The notes beneath the pieces were generated by a model, which worked only from the letters and a program-made list of their open reading frames with translations, made no database searches and was not told the origin of the DNA. The position numbers and the translations under genes were made by a program. 64,000 nt of DNA from Hyalangium gracile (GTDB lineage Bacteria; Myxococcota; Myxococcia; Myxococcales; Myxococcaceae), in assembly GCF_020103725.1 (NCBI RefSeq), contig NZ_JAHXBG010000003.1, positions 124,001 to 188,000 on the forward strand, given 5' to 3'. Positions 1 to 9,268 of the stretch are shown piece after piece; the first letter of the stretch is position 1; each line of letters starts with the position of its first letter.

Positions 1-556
1 CGATCCGCAGTCCGGGACCACGTACACCTGGGACTTCGGAGACGGCACGCCCGCCGCCACCGGCGCCACCGCCTCGCACACCTGGGCCGATAATGGGAGC
101 TTCACGCTGAAGGTGACGGCCACGGATGGAAGCAGCACCCGTCAGGTGGCCTCGCGGAGCGTGCTCGTCCACAACACGCTCCCCGTCCCGCTGCCGCAGG
201 AGAAGCTGTCGGCCACCGCCGGCCAGCAGGTCTCGGTCCAGCTCTCGGGCTCGGATGCGGCGGGCGCCAGCGATCCGCTCCGCTGGGAGCTGGTCACCGG
301 AGAGGGCTCGCTGACTCCCGATGGCGCCTTCACCTGGACGCCCTCGCAGGACGGGCTGGCCACCGTCATCACCAAGGTCATCGACGGGGACGGCGGCGAG
401 TCACGCTTCGCCTTCCAGGTCTCCACGGGAGACGGCCCCTCCGAGCCGTCCGAGGGCTGCGGCTGCGGCGCGAGCTCTAGCGGTACCTCGGGAGCCCTCG
501 CGCTGGGGATGCTGCTCCTGGCGCTCGTGGCCTCGGGGCGCAGGGCCCGGAGCTGA
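1..556 (+). CDS. PKD-domain surface protein with MYXO-CTERM anchor (5' end missing)
   Basis: The C-terminal part of a larger exported protein; the reading frame is open from base 2 and the start lies outside the window. The first 40 or so residues are the end of a PKD-type beta-sandwich (YTWDFGDG, then FTLKVTATDG). A second Ig/cadherin-like stretch follows. The tail has the MYXO-CTERM layout: a short Cys-rich motif (GCGCGAS), a hydrophobic helix (ALALGMLLLALVA) and a basic end (GRRARS). Such tails are known to send myxobacterial proteins to the cell surface through rhombosortase-type processing. The catalytic domain, if any, is not visible. Confidence 0.85.
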   Translation, partial: DPQSGTTYTWDFGDGTPAATGATASHTWADNGSFTLKVTATDGSSTRQVASRSVLVHNTLPVPLPQEKLSATAGQQVSVQLSGSDAAGASDPLRWELVTGEGSLTPDGAFTWTPSQDGLATVITKVIDGDGGESRFAFQVSTGDGPSEPSEGCGCGASSSGTSGALALGMLLLALVASGRRARS

Positions 557-565
557 AGCGGCGCG

Positions 566-596
566 GGGCTCGGAATCCCCCCTGGATTCCGAGCCC
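566..596. terminator. Hairpin between convergent genes
   Basis: A perfect 13-bp inverted repeat (GGGCTCGGAATCC and its complement) with a 5-nt loop, 10 nt after the stop of the surface protein and 11 nt before the stop of the opposing SDR gene. There is no clear T-run on either strand, so its use as a bidirectional terminator is inferred from position. Confidence 0.6.
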
Positions 597-606
597 ACCG
601 CACGGC

Positions 607-1386
607 TCACACCACTCCGGACAGGCCTCCATCCACGTTGATGGCCGTGCCGGTGACATAGGACGCGCGCGCCGAGAGCAGGAAGGCCACTACATCGGCG
701 AACTCCTCGCTCCGGCCAATGCGCCCGAGCGGCACGCCGGCCTCCCGGCTCCGCTCGGCATAGAACTCGTCCACGGGCTTGCCCGAGGCCTCGGCCCGGC
801 GATTCCACTGCCCGCTCTGGATCATCCCCACGAGCACGGCGTTGACGCGGATGCCATCCGCGCCCAGCTCCTTGGAGAGCACCTTTGTCAGGGACATGCC
901 GGCGGCCCGGGACACGGAGGAAGGCGTGGTGTTCTTCCCGGGCTCCTTGGCCTTGATGGAGAGCACGTTGACGATGGAGCCACCGCCGGCCGCGCGCAGG
1001 TGAGGCACCGTGAGGCGCACGGTGCGCATCGCGGCGAACACCTTGAGCTGGAAGTCCTCCTCCCACTCCTGCTCGGTGACGGAGAGGAAGGGCTTGGCGG
1101 AGGCGGAGCCGGCGTTGTTCACCAGGCCATCCACGCGGCCCCAGCGCTCGTGGGCGGCCTTGACGAAGCGCTCCAGGTCCTCGGCGCGAGACACATCCGC
1201 GGGCAGGGCGAGCACCTCACCGCCCTGGGCGCGCAGGGTGTCGGCGGTGGCCTCCAGCCGGCGCAGGTTCCGGGCGCACAGCGCGACGCGCGCACCCTCC
1301 CAGACGAGCCGATTGCACACGGCGGCTCCGAGTCCATCCGAGCCACCCGTCACGAGCACCACCTTGCCAGCGAGCTCCAGGTCCAT
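607..1386 (-). CDS. SDR-family protein, catalytic Tyr/Lys replaced
   Basis: A 259-aa Rossmann protein of the classical short-chain dehydrogenase size. The nucleotide-binding motif TGGSDGLG (residues 13-20), the NNAG motif (90-93) and the C-terminal ending typical of enoyl/3-oxoacyl reductase-like SDRs (TAINVDGG) are present. The catalytic Ser143 is there, but the positions of the YxxxK pair, 13 and 17 residues later, hold Ser156 and Arg160. It therefore binds NAD(P) by family logic, yet may not be a normal oxidoreductase. It ends facing the surface-protein gene and stands alone, upstream of and on the same strand as nothing else close. Confidence 0.85.
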   Translation of the reverse strand: MDLELAGKVVLVTGGSDGLGAAVCNRLVWEGARVALCARNLRRLEATADTLRAQGGEVLALPADVSRAEDLERFVKAAHERWGRVDGLVNNAGSASAKPFLSVTEQEWEEDFQLKVFAAMRTVRLTVPHLRAAGGGSIVNVLSIKAKEPGKNTTPSSVSRAAGMSLTKVLSKELGADGIRVNAVLVGMIQSGQWNRRAEASGKPVDEFYAERSREAGVPLGRIGRSEEFADVVAFLLSARASYVTGTAINVDGGLSGVV

Positions 1387-1458
1387 ATGAGCGCTCCCCC
1401 TCCTACGGTGAGAACCGCCTCCTTATATATGGACCCGCGAGCCCGCCGGGCGGGGAAC

Positions 1459-2619
1459 TCAGGCCGGCTTCTTCACCGCGGTGGGACGCTTCTCGAAGGC
1501 GGCGAGCGTGGTGGCGATCTCCTGGTTCACGGCGCGCAGCATGTCCTGCTTCTCGCGGAACGGCAGGAAGGCGCTCTTGAAGCCGGAGACGATGACGGTG
1601 GTGAGATCCTCCAGCGCCAGACCCAGCTCCTTGTGAGCCAGCCACAGCTCCTTGGTCACCGTGGTGTCGGTGATGAGCCGGTTGTCGGTGTTGATGGTCA
1701 CCCGGAGGCCGTAGTCGAAGTAGAACTTGAGCGGGTGGGCGGAGAGGCTCGTCACCGCGCCCGTCTGCACGTTGGAGCTGGGGCACACCTCCAGCGGGAT
1801 GCGGTGATCGTTCACGTAGTTGAGCAGATCGCCGTCCTCGCGCAGCCGGGTGCCGTGGCCGATGCGGTGGGCGCCCAGGTAGTGGATGGCCTGGGAGATG
1901 GACTCGGGGCCGAAGGCCTCGCCCGCGTGCGCGGTGCAGTTGACGTTGTTCTTGAGGATGAGCTGGAAGGCGTCCTTGTGGTCCTTGGCGGGGAAGCTCG
2001 CCTCGGCGCCGGCGAGATCGAATCCGATGACGCCGCGGTTCTTGTACGCCACGCTCAGCTCGGCCAGGCGCATGGACGTCTGGGGGTTGATGTGGCGGAT
2101 GCCGCAGACGATGACGCCGCACTTGATGCCCGTCTCGCGCTTGGCGGCGCGCAGGCCCTCGAGCACCGAGTCGATGACGGTGGTCATCTTCAGGCCCTTC
2201 TGCAGGTGCAGCGCGGGCGAGTAGCGGACCTCCAGGTAGCGCACGTTCTCGGCTGCGGCGTCCACGGCCAGCTCATAGGCGGAGCGGAAGAGCGCCTCGG
2301 CCGTCTGGAGCACGGAGAGGGTGACGTCGAACGCCACCAGGTACTCCTCGAGGTTCTTGCACATCTGCCCCATGTGGATGGCCTGGGCCAGACCGTCCAC
2401 GGTGTCCGCGGGCAGCTTCACCTTCTGCTGCTCGGCCAGCTCGAGGATGGTCTTCAGCCGCATGGACCCATCCAGGTGGCAGTGGAGGTCCGTCTTGGGC
2501 AGAGCGTGGAGCAGCTCTTCCGTCACTTCGATGGCCGGGGGTGGGGAGATGTCGGTTCGCCGGGCCGCGGAGGGAATCCCGGTAGCGCTGGGGAGCTCGT
2601 CGTCTCGAATGGAGGCCAT
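1459..2619 (-). CDS. add: Adenosine deaminase
   Basis: Hydrolytic deamination of adenosine to inosine in purine salvage, in the cytoplasm. The 386-aa protein has the amidohydrolase (beta/alpha)8 signatures: metal ligands H46 and H48 in KTDLHCHLDGS, the substrate loop FDLAGAE, the catalytic HAGE motif, the RIGHGTRL histidine, and TINTDNR with the final metal Asp. The start at 2619 follows a good Shine-Dalgarno (AAGGAA). The open frame runs much further upstream but that part is out-of-frame composition of the neighbouring gene. About 30 N-terminal residues before the family core are a low-complexity extension. Confidence 0.95.
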   Translation of the reverse strand: MASIRDDELPSATGIPSAARRTDISPPPAIEVTEELLHALPKTDLHCHLDGSMRLKTILELAEQQKVKLPADTVDGLAQAIHMGQMCKNLEEYLVAFDVTLSVLQTAEALFRSAYELAVDAAAENVRYLEVRYSPALHLQKGLKMTTVIDSVLEGLRAAKRETGIKCGVIVCGIRHINPQTSMRLAELSVAYKNRGVIGFDLAGAEASFPAKDHKDAFQLILKNNVNCTAHAGEAFGPESISQAIHYLGAHRIGHGTRLREDGDLLNYVNDHRIPLEVCPSSNVQTGAVTSLSAHPLKFYFDYGLRVTINTDNRLITDTTVTKELWLAHKELGLALEDLTTVIVSGFKSAFLPFREKQDMLRAVNQEIATTLAAFEKRPTAVKKPA

Positions 2620-2676
2620 GATCGCGGTTCCTTGCTTGCCAACCCTCGTGCGGGTCGGAAGATGCGTCCCTAAACC

Positions 2677-3750
2677 ATGCTGCCGCGCGCCTGTCCATGT
2701 ACCCGCCTGCTGCTCGTGCTCCTGGTGACAGGGACGGCGGCATGCCAGCGGGCCACGGAGCCGGTGTTCACCTTCTCCACGGACGCATCCTCCCGAGCGG
2801 GGATGGTGGCGCTGGAGGACGGCGTCCTGGTGGGCAACGAGGCAGGCGCGCTGGTGCGGCTGAACCGGCGCGGAGAGCAGGTGTGGAGGGTGAAGTTCGG
2901 CCAGGAGGTGGCGGCGCGGCCCACGGTGGTGGGTGACAGCGTCATCGCCGGGACGGTGGGAGGGGAGCTGGCCCGGCTGGGGCTGGCGGACGGGGCGGAC
3001 CGCTGGCGCCTCACTGGGGAGCCGCCGGTGCTCACGGCGCTCGTCTCTGACGAGGCCTCCGTGTACGTGCTGGGACAGGACGGGGCGGTGCGAGCGCACG
3101 CGCTGGACACGGGGCAGGTGCGCTGGAGGCGTCCCGCGCCGAAGGCCGAGGAGTCTCTCATCGACCCGAGCCAGCGGCTGCCGGCGCCGGTGTTGTCGGG
3201 AGGGGTGCTGGTGGTGCCGCAGGGGGAGGCGGGGCTCGTGGGGCTCTCCACGGAGGATGGCAAGCTCCGCTGGCGGCGACCGATGACGCAGGTGCTGGGC
3301 ATGGCGCGGGAGGGAGACACGCTGTACGTGTCCATGCGCAACGGGCGAGTGGCCGCACTGGGCGTGGAGGACGGCTCGCCTCGGTGGGAGCAGACGCCGG
3401 CGCCTGTGCTGACCAGTCCGCCGACCTACGTCCAGGGAGTGCTCTGGGTGGGCACCGAGCCGCCGCAGCTGCTGGCGATCTCCCCGGCGGATGGAAGGCG
3501 CCTCTCGGGGATCGACCTGCCCTCCACGCTCGTGACGCAGGTGGCCGTGCACGGCGAGCACCTGATCGTGCCTACGAGCGGGCGTGAAGGTCTGCTGCTC
3601 GCCCTGCGGAGACAGGGAGGAGCGCCCGTCTTCTCGGTGCGTACGGACACGGCGCTGCGGTCGACGCCAGTGGTGCTCGGAGACCAGGTCTTCGCGCTGG
3701 GGCTGGACGGACGAGTGCTCTCCTGGAACATCCGAGCACCGGAGCGCTGA
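2677..3750 (+). CDS. PQQ-like beta-propeller lipoprotein (BamB-like)
   Basis: A 357-aa secreted lipoprotein: signal peptide with a hydrophobic core LLLVLLVTG and lipobox TAAC at about residue 22-24. The mature part is built of repeated WD/PQQ-type blades (GDSVIAGTVGGELARL, GALVRLNRRGEQVWRV and similar), each with the alternating Gly-Trp pattern. This is the fold of BamB, the outer-membrane assembly scaffold. No bam genes are nearby, so an assembly role is only one option; many myxobacterial lipoproteins use this propeller. It starts 57 nt from the divergent deaminase gene and probably shares its promoter region. Confidence 0.8.
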   Translation: MLPRACPCTRLLLVLLVTGTAACQRATEPVFTFSTDASSRAGMVALEDGVLVGNEAGALVRLNRRGEQVWRVKFGQEVAARPTVVGDSVIAGTVGGELARLGLADGADRWRLTGEPPVLTALVSDEASVYVLGQDGAVRAHALDTGQVRWRRPAPKAEESLIDPSQRLPAPVLSGGVLVVPQGEAGLVGLSTEDGKLRWRRPMTQVLGMAREGDTLYVSMRNGRVAALGVEDGSPRWEQTPAPVLTSPPTYVQGVLWVGTEPPQLLAISPADGRRLSGIDLPSTLVTQVAVHGEHLIVPTSGREGLLLALRRQGGAPVFSVRTDTALRSTPVVLGDQVFALGLDGRVLSWNIRAPER

Positions 3751-3851
3751 GGACTCCAGACGGGCTCTGTTCTATCCTCCGCGGCCGTCCTGGCCACGGC
3801 GAGGACGGAGCGTCCGGGCGAGCAGCCCCCGCATCCATCGGACGGGCAGAG

Positions 3852-4932
3852 ATGAGTCAGCAGGAAGGGATCCAGAAGGAGCGAGTGGCCGGGCTGGACA
3901 GCCTGCGCTTCATCTGCGCGCTGCTCGTGGTGCTGGGCCACGGGGTGCATCCGCCGCTCATGGCGGGAGCGGATCCATCGTCGCACCGGCTGGTGTGGCT
4001 GGTGAACGGGCTGGTCAACAACCTCTACAACGGGCCCGCGGCGGTCATCGTCTTCTTCGTGCTCTCGGGCTTCTGCATCCACTGGCCCTACCGGGACGGC
4101 AGGCCGCTCAAGGTCGGAGAGTTCCTGGGCCGCCGACTGCTGCGCATCTGCCTACCGCTCTTCGTGGCGGTGGGAGGGAGCGTGGCGTTGGGGGTGCGGC
4201 TGCTCGACTTCAACGACTCGATCCTGTGGAGCCTGTTCGCGGAGATCATCTACTACGCGCTCTATCCGGTGATCCTGCCGCTGGCGCGGCGCTTCGGCTT
4301 CACGAGGCTGGTGGTGGCGGCGTTCGTGCTCGCGGCGGCGGTGGTGGTGACGCAGCCCAACGAGTACGGCAACTACGCGGTGTACGGGCTGAAGCTGAAC
4401 TGGGCGCTGGGGCTGCCCTGCTGGCTGCTGGCTGGCGGCGCGGATGCACTCGGGAGCGGAAGCCCGGCCCGAGCCGTCGACCCGGGAGATCTGGCTCTGG
4501 CGCCTGGGCATCTACGGGCTGACCGTCCTCCTCAGTGGCCTGCGCTTCCACAGCCCGCTGAAGTACCAGTACACGCTGAACTTCTTCGCCATCGCGGTGG
4601 TCGCCTATCTGGCTCGGGAGATCGCCGCCTGCCAGCGCAACGCTCCCTCGGAGTGGCTCGAGCGAGCGGGAGCCTGGAGCTACTCCCTCTACCTGACGCA
4701 CCCGCTGGCGCTGATGGTCTACGCACTCTTGCAGGTGCCAAACCTGGGCTACTTCTTCAGCTGGGCCGTGAGACTGGGCTCCGTCCTCGTGCAGGCCTAC
4801 ATCTTCTATCGGCTGGTGGAGCGCCCTGCCCACCTGCTGGCGCGCCGGATCGGCGGGGGGGCGTTGAGGCCTCGGTTGGCGGGAGCCTCGGCACTGGCGC
4901 CCGAGGTCTCCTCCTCGGCGCCACCGACCTGA
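3852..4932 (+). pseudogene. Acyltransferase 3 family membrane protein, frameshifted
   Basis: An integral membrane O-acyltransferase (OafA/NodX-type), normally about 360 aa with ten helices. The N-terminal half reads from 3852 and carries the family opening GLDSLRFICALLVVLGHG and the FFVLSGF motif. Near 4430-4443 the homology jumps by one base to a second frame, which continues as LAARMHSG through SYSLYLTHPLALMVY and VERPAHLL to a stop at 4932. One extra base in the GCTGG-rich stretch would restore a single reading frame, so this is either a recent 1-nt deletion or a sequencing error. In this family the product would modify cell-surface polysaccharide. Confidence 0.75.
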
Positions 4933-4960
4933 TCGCGGCTTCCACGACCAGACGAGGCGC

Positions 4961-7288
4961 TCAGCCCGGCATGAGGAAGCGGGCGATGACGCGCTTGAGG
5001 CCCACACTGCCGCCGAACTCGACCGTCACCTTGGCGTTGGGGCCAGTGCCGTCGGCGGAGATGACGCGACCCACACCGAACTGCTCGTGACGCACGCGCA
5101 TCCCGCGCACATCTCCGCCCATGCCGTCCATGTCCGGGGCCTGGGAGTAGGAACGATCGATGCGAGGACCATCACCGTCGTCATGAGAAGGGCGGCGGCG
5201 AGGCGCCACGGGTGAGGGAGCGGGCCGCTGGACCTCCTGGGCCTCGGGCTCGATGCCAAAGAGAGTGGGCGGCACGTCGCGCAGGAAGCGCGAGGGAGGG
5301 TTGTAGCGCAGCTCTCCGAAGAGGGAACGGCACTGCGCGAAGCTGATGAAGAGCCGCTTCCGAGCGCGAGTGAAGCCCACGTAGCAGAGGCGTCGCTCCT
5401 CGGCCATCTCCTCGCCATCCTCGGGGTCCTCGACGGCGAGGGAGCGCGAGTGGGGGAAGACGTTGTCCTCCATGCCGGTGAGGAACACGGCATCGAACTC
5501 GAGACCCTTGGCCGCGTGCAGCGTCATCAGCGCCACACGGCCCTCCCCCACCTCGGCATCCGCCTCGCCCACGAGGCTGATCTGCTCCAGGAAGGCCTGG
5601 AGCGGGGGGACCTCGGCGGTGAGGGATGCCGCCTCCAGCTCGGGCGGCGGGGGCTCGGCACCTTCAGCTGGCGCCGCAGACGCGGCAGCCACCGCGGCGG
5701 CCACGCGATTCAGATCGAACTCCTGCGAGGCGCCGAGGAACTCGCGAAGGTTCTCCGCGCGGGTGAGGGACTCGTCACTGCCCTCGGCGGTGAGCGACTC
5801 CACGAGCTTGGTCTCCTGGAGCATCTGGTCCACGGCGCTCGCGGCATCCTTGGCCTCCTGGGCGAAGGAGTTCAGCGATGACACCAGCGCGTGGAAGCCC
5901 GCGAGGCGGCGAGCGGCGGCGGCATTGAGCGCGGGGATGCGCTCGGGGCGGGAGATGGCCTCGAAGAGGCTGATGCCCTGCTGGTCGGCGTAGTCCGAGA
6001 GGCGCTCCACGGTGGTGTCACCGATGCCGCGGGCCGGAGTGTTGATGACGCGCAGCAGGTCCGCATCGGAGCGCGGGTTGACCATCAGGCGCAGGTAGGC
6101 GGCGGCGTCGCGGACCTCGGCGCGATCATAGAAGCTGCGACCACTGACCAGCGTGTACGGCACGCGAGCCAGGCGCAGGGCCTCTTCGAGCACGCGGCTC
6201 TGGGCGTTGGCGCGATAGAAGACGGCCATCCCCGAGTACTTGATGAAGCCCTCGCGCTGCAGCGCATGGATCTGCCGGGCCACCTCCTGGGCCTCGGCGC
6301 GCTCGTCGCGGTTGATGAGAAGCTGGAGGTGCTGGCCCCGGGGCCGATCGCTCCAGAGCTTCTTGGGCATGCGCCGCCGGTTCTTCGAGATGACGGAGTG
6401 CGCGGCCTCGAGGATGTTCTGATCGGAGCGGTAGTTCTGCTCCAGCTTGACGACCCTGGCGCCGGGGTACTGCTCGGGGAAGCGGAGGATGTTGTCCACG
6501 CTGGCCCCGCGCCAGCGGTAGATGGACTGGTCATCATCGCCCACCACCACGAGGTTGGCGCTCGGGGGAGGCGCCAGCAGGCGCAGCAGCTCGTACTGGA
6601 CGGGGTTGGTGTCCTGGAACTCGTCCACGAGCACGTGGGTGAAGCGGTGGCGGTACCGCTCCAGCACATCGGGGCGCTTGCGGAACAGGGTGACGAGCAG
6701 CAGCAGCAGGTCCCCGAAGTCCACGGCGTTGGCCGCGCGCAGCAGGCGCTGATAGGCCTGGTACACCTTCTTCACCACCATGCCGCGCAGGTCATCCACG
6801 TCCACCTGCATGTCCTCGGGCATGCGGGCGGCGTTCTTCTCCTGGTCGATGCGGTGGAGGATCTCACGCGGCTGCATGCTGGGCTCGACGCGAGCATCGC
6901 GCATGGCGCGCTTGACGAGTCCCAGCTGATCTCCATCGTCATAGATGACGAAGCTGCGAGTGAGGCCCACGGCCTCGGCCTCGCGGCGGAGGATCATCGC
7001 GGCGGACGAGTGGAAGGTGCTGACCACCAGCTCATTGGCCTGGGCGCCCAGCAGCTGGGTGAGGCGCTCGCGCATCTCGCGCGCGGCCTTGTTGGTGAAG
7101 GTGACGGCGAGGATGCGCCAGGGGAAGACGCGGCGGACCATGACGAGGTGGGCCACGCGGCGGGTGATGACGCGCGTCTTTCCACTCCCGGCCCCCGACA
7201 GGACGAGCAGGGGACCGTCCCCATGAAGGACGGCCTCCTTCTGGGGCGGGTTGAGGTCTTCGAGGAGGGCTTGTTCGTGCGGATTCAC
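4961..7288 (-). CDS. pcrA: ATP-dependent DNA helicase, UvrD/PcrA family
   Basis: A 775-aa superfamily 1A 3'-5' helicase for repair and replication restart. Motif I is GAGSGKT (32-38), motif Ia TFTNKAA (63-69), motif II VDEFQDTN (221-228), motif III DDDQSIYRWRGA (about 252), motif IV QNYRS, motif V LMTLHAAKGLEFDAVF and motif VI LCYVGFTRARKRL. An Ala/Glu/Pro-rich insert of about 40 residues sits in the 2B region. The C-terminus carries the PcrA-type Tudor-like RNA polymerase-binding domain (VRHEQFGVGRVIS), which favours PcrA over Rep. It is a single gene, with its stop 28 nt from the end of the acyltransferase. Confidence 0.95.
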   Translation of the reverse strand: MNPHEQALLEDLNPPQKEAVLHGDGPLLVLSGAGSGKTRVITRRVAHLVMVRRVFPWRILAVTFTNKAAREMRERLTQLLGAQANELVVSTFHSSAAMILRREAEAVGLTRSFVIYDDGDQLGLVKRAMRDARVEPSMQPREILHRIDQEKNAARMPEDMQVDVDDLRGMVVKKVYQAYQRLLRAANAVDFGDLLLLLVTLFRKRPDVLERYRHRFTHVLVDEFQDTNPVQYELLRLLAPPPSANLVVVGDDDQSIYRWRGASVDNILRFPEQYPGARVVKLEQNYRSDQNILEAAHSVISKNRRRMPKKLWSDRPRGQHLQLLINRDERAEAQEVARQIHALQREGFIKYSGMAVFYRANAQSRVLEEALRLARVPYTLVSGRSFYDRAEVRDAAAYLRLMVNPRSDADLLRVINTPARGIGDTTVERLSDYADQQGISLFEAISRPERIPALNAAAARRLAGFHALVSSLNSFAQEAKDAASAVDQMLQETKLVESLTAEGSDESLTRAENLREFLGASQEFDLNRVAAAVAAASAAPAEGAEPPPPELEAASLTAEVPPLQAFLEQISLVGEADAEVGEGRVALMTLHAAKGLEFDAVFLTGMEDNVFPHSRSLAVEDPEDGEEMAEERRLCYVGFTRARKRLFISFAQCRSLFGELRYNPPSRFLRDVPPTLFGIEPEAQEVQRPAPSPVAPRRRPSHDDGDGPRIDRSYSQAPDMDGMGGDVRGMRVRHEQFGVGRVISADGTGPNAKVTVEFGGSVGLKRVIARFLMPG

Positions 7289-7501
7289 GGCGGCTCTGGA
7301 GGACGGAAACCCTCTCTTCTAACGCCTTTCCACGCTCCGGGAAGGAGGTTCTGCACGGCGTGCGGGCGATTGCCTCCTTGAAAGGGAGGCCCTCGTGCGT
7401 CGCCATCCCGCGAAGACTCTGACAGACTTGGGAACGCGGGGAGCACGCCCCTCTTCGCTCCAGGCGCCGGGCCACGAAGCTCTCGCATAGAGTGGTCGCC
7501 C

Positions 7502-7972
7502 ATGTCCGACACCCCGTCCCGCCCCACCCAGGAGCAGCTCGATCGCTTCGCGGAGCTGTTCAACCAGAGCCTCACCCTGAGCCACCTCGGCATGCGCCTC
7601 TCGTTCTCCGAGGGCCGCAAGTGCATCGTCACCATCCCCAAGGTAGGCCCCGAGCACCGCGGCGGCCTGGGCACCTCGGCCATCAACGGCGGAGTCATCG
7701 CCGCCCTCTTCGATATCTCGATCGGCTGCACGGCGGCGCTGCTGGACCCCACGCGGCGCTGCGCCACCCTGCAGCTCTCCATGAGCTTCCAGCGCCCCCT
7801 CACGGGCCACGCCGTCCGAGCCGAGGCGGAGATCGACTCCTACGGCAAGAACACCCTGTTCGCCTCGGCCCGGGCGCTGGACGCCGAGGACCGCGTCTGT
7901 GCGCGGGCGCAGGGTGTCGTCCGTTTGTCTACAATCCCCTGGGCGTCGGGCGAGAGTCCCGCGGTCAACTGA
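7502..7972 (+). CDS. PaaI-family hotdog thioesterase
   Basis: A 156-aa single-domain hotdog-fold acyl-CoA thioesterase. The segment with GLGTSAINGGVIAALFD is the PaaI/YbgC-like active-site helix, with Asn and Gly in the positions that bind and polarise the thioester, followed by the strand LQLSMSFQRPL. The substrate cannot be told from sequence. It lies alone between the divergent helicase gene and the sigma factor gene. Confidence 0.85.
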   Translation: MSDTPSRPTQEQLDRFAELFNQSLTLSHLGMRLSFSEGRKCIVTIPKVGPEHRGGLGTSAINGGVIAALFDISIGCTAALLDPTRRCATLQLSMSFQRPLTGHAVRAEAEIDSYGKNTLFASARALDAEDRVCARAQGVVRLSTIPWASGESPAVN

Positions 7973-8092
7973 GCCCACCTTGACCTACACCCTCTTCCAC
8001 CGTGTCCGATATGCAGGGGCGGACCGGACGTTCTCGGAGGCGCCAGGGAGGAGTTGGAGCCTGGTAGACCACCGAAAACATAGGAAGAACCC

Positions 8093-8734
8093 ATGGTGGG
8101 AGCGGCTGTGCAGGGCTTGCCGATGATTGGCCGACAGCGAGAGGACGCCGAGCAGCCTGCCGAGCGAGCCAAGGCGGGGGAGGAGGACCTCTCCCAGAAG
8201 GCCTTGGCAGGAGACCGGCGGGCCTGGGATGCGCTCATCGCGCGCCACCACCGTCGGGTCGTGGTATCGCTGCTGGCGAAGGGCATCCGGGTGGACCGGG
8301 CCCACGAGCTCGCCCAGGAGGCCTGGACGCGGCTCATCCAACAACAGCAGCGTGGACTGCTGACGGAGCTGCGCCTGCCCAACCTCGCGCTCACCCAGGC
8401 GGCCTTCCTGGCCGCGGACGATGCCCGGCGAGCCCGGCGCGAAGCCATTGCGGGCAACGTGGAGGAGCTGCCCGAGCGGCAGCACCCGGTGGATCCGTCC
8501 GTGTCGGCGGAGCGGCGCCTGTTGTCCGAGGAGCAGCTGTCGCGGGCGCATGAAGCCCTGGCGGGGTGCTCGCAGAGCGCCCGCAGTGTGTTCCTCCTGG
8601 CGTGTGATGGCCAGGAGCTTCCCCATGCCGAAGTCGCGGCGCGCGTCGGCCTGTCCGTCCAGCGCGTGCGACAGATCCTGTGCGAGGTGCGCAAGAAGCT
8701 GCGCTCCGCGCTCGAGGAGGAGAAACATGTCTGA
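8093..8734 (+). CDS. ECF-type RNA polymerase sigma factor
   Basis: A 213-aa sigma-70 family regulator. Region 2 lies near residues 35-95 (ALAGDRRAWDALIARHHRRV, then HELAQEAWTRLIQ), with a charged linker and region 4 at about 155-205, ending with the helix-turn-helix HAEVAARVGLSVQRVRQIL. A good ribosome site (AGGAAG, 7 nt upstream) supports this start. The last 8 nt overlap the start of a short Cys-containing membrane protein gene, the usual sigma/anti-sigma coupling. Confidence 0.85.
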   Translation: MVGAAVQGLPMIGRQREDAEQPAERAKAGEEDLSQKALAGDRRAWDALIARHHRRVVVSLLAKGIRVDRAHELAQEAWTRLIQQQQRGLLTELRLPNLALTQAAFLAADDARRARREAIAGNVEELPERQHPVDPSVSAERRLLSEEQLSRAHEALAGCSQSARSVFLLACDGQELPHAEVAARVGLSVQRVRQILCEVRKKLRSALEEEKHV

Positions 8735-9257
8735 ACCGCACCTGACTCCGAGTGACGCGGAGCAGTACATCCTGGGTGCGCTGGACCCGGAACTTGAGCG
8801 CAAGCTCGAGGCGCACACCTTGGTATGCGACGCGTGCGCCCGGCTGCTGCAGCAAGAGGCGATGCTGGAGGAGCAGCTGCGCGAAGTAGCCAGCACGGCG
8901 CCTCGAGAGGACAACGTCATCCGTCCGGCGCGCTGGCAGGTCCGGCGCATGGCGGCGCTGGTGGTGGGACCGGCCCTCGCGGCGGCCGCGGCGCTCGCGC
9001 TCGTCGTGGCGCAGCCGAGACAGGTCTCCCGTCCGGCGCCCACGGGCCCGACGTCGCTCGTCCTGGAGCTGCCCGCGGAGCTGCCGAGCGCGGTGGTGGC
9101 CTGTCCGGATCTGACCACCCAGGAGTCGTGCGCCGAGGCGGCGGCGGCCCGCGGGCTGCTCGTGCAGTACCCGCTCGGGATGGGCGAGGTTCCTCGCTAC
9201 GAGGGAAGCCTGGGGATTTCTTCGGGGGCGCTACCCTCCCGGCCCGCGTCGCTGTGA
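8727..9257 (+). CDS. Probable anti-sigma factor with zinc-finger-like N-terminus
   Basis: A 176-aa protein translationally coupled to the sigma gene (ATG 8 nt before the sigma stop). The N-terminus has the anti-sigma zinc-binding layout LERKLEAHTLVCDACARLL (His, then CxxC). A single transmembrane helix follows at about residues 75-95 (MAALVVGPALAAAAALALVV), then a short extracytoplasmic tail with one Cys pair. By family logic it would hold the upstream sigma factor at the membrane until signalled. The role rests on gene order and the HxxxCxxC motif. Confidence 0.75.
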   Translation: MSEPHLTPSDAEQYILGALDPELERKLEAHTLVCDACARLLQQEAMLEEQLREVASTAPREDNVIRPARWQVRRMAALVVGPALAAAAALALVVAQPRQVSRPAPTGPTSLVLELPAELPSAVVACPDLTTQESCAEAAAARGLLVQYPLGMGEVPRYEGSLGISSGALPSRPASL

Positions 9258-9268
9258 GGAGGCGCGCC

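Noticed and set aside
1000..2673. A 557-aa plus-strand reading frame
   Set aside because: It is a GC-rich antisense shadow of adenosine deaminase and the SDR gene, rich in His/Leu/Gly with no family pattern.
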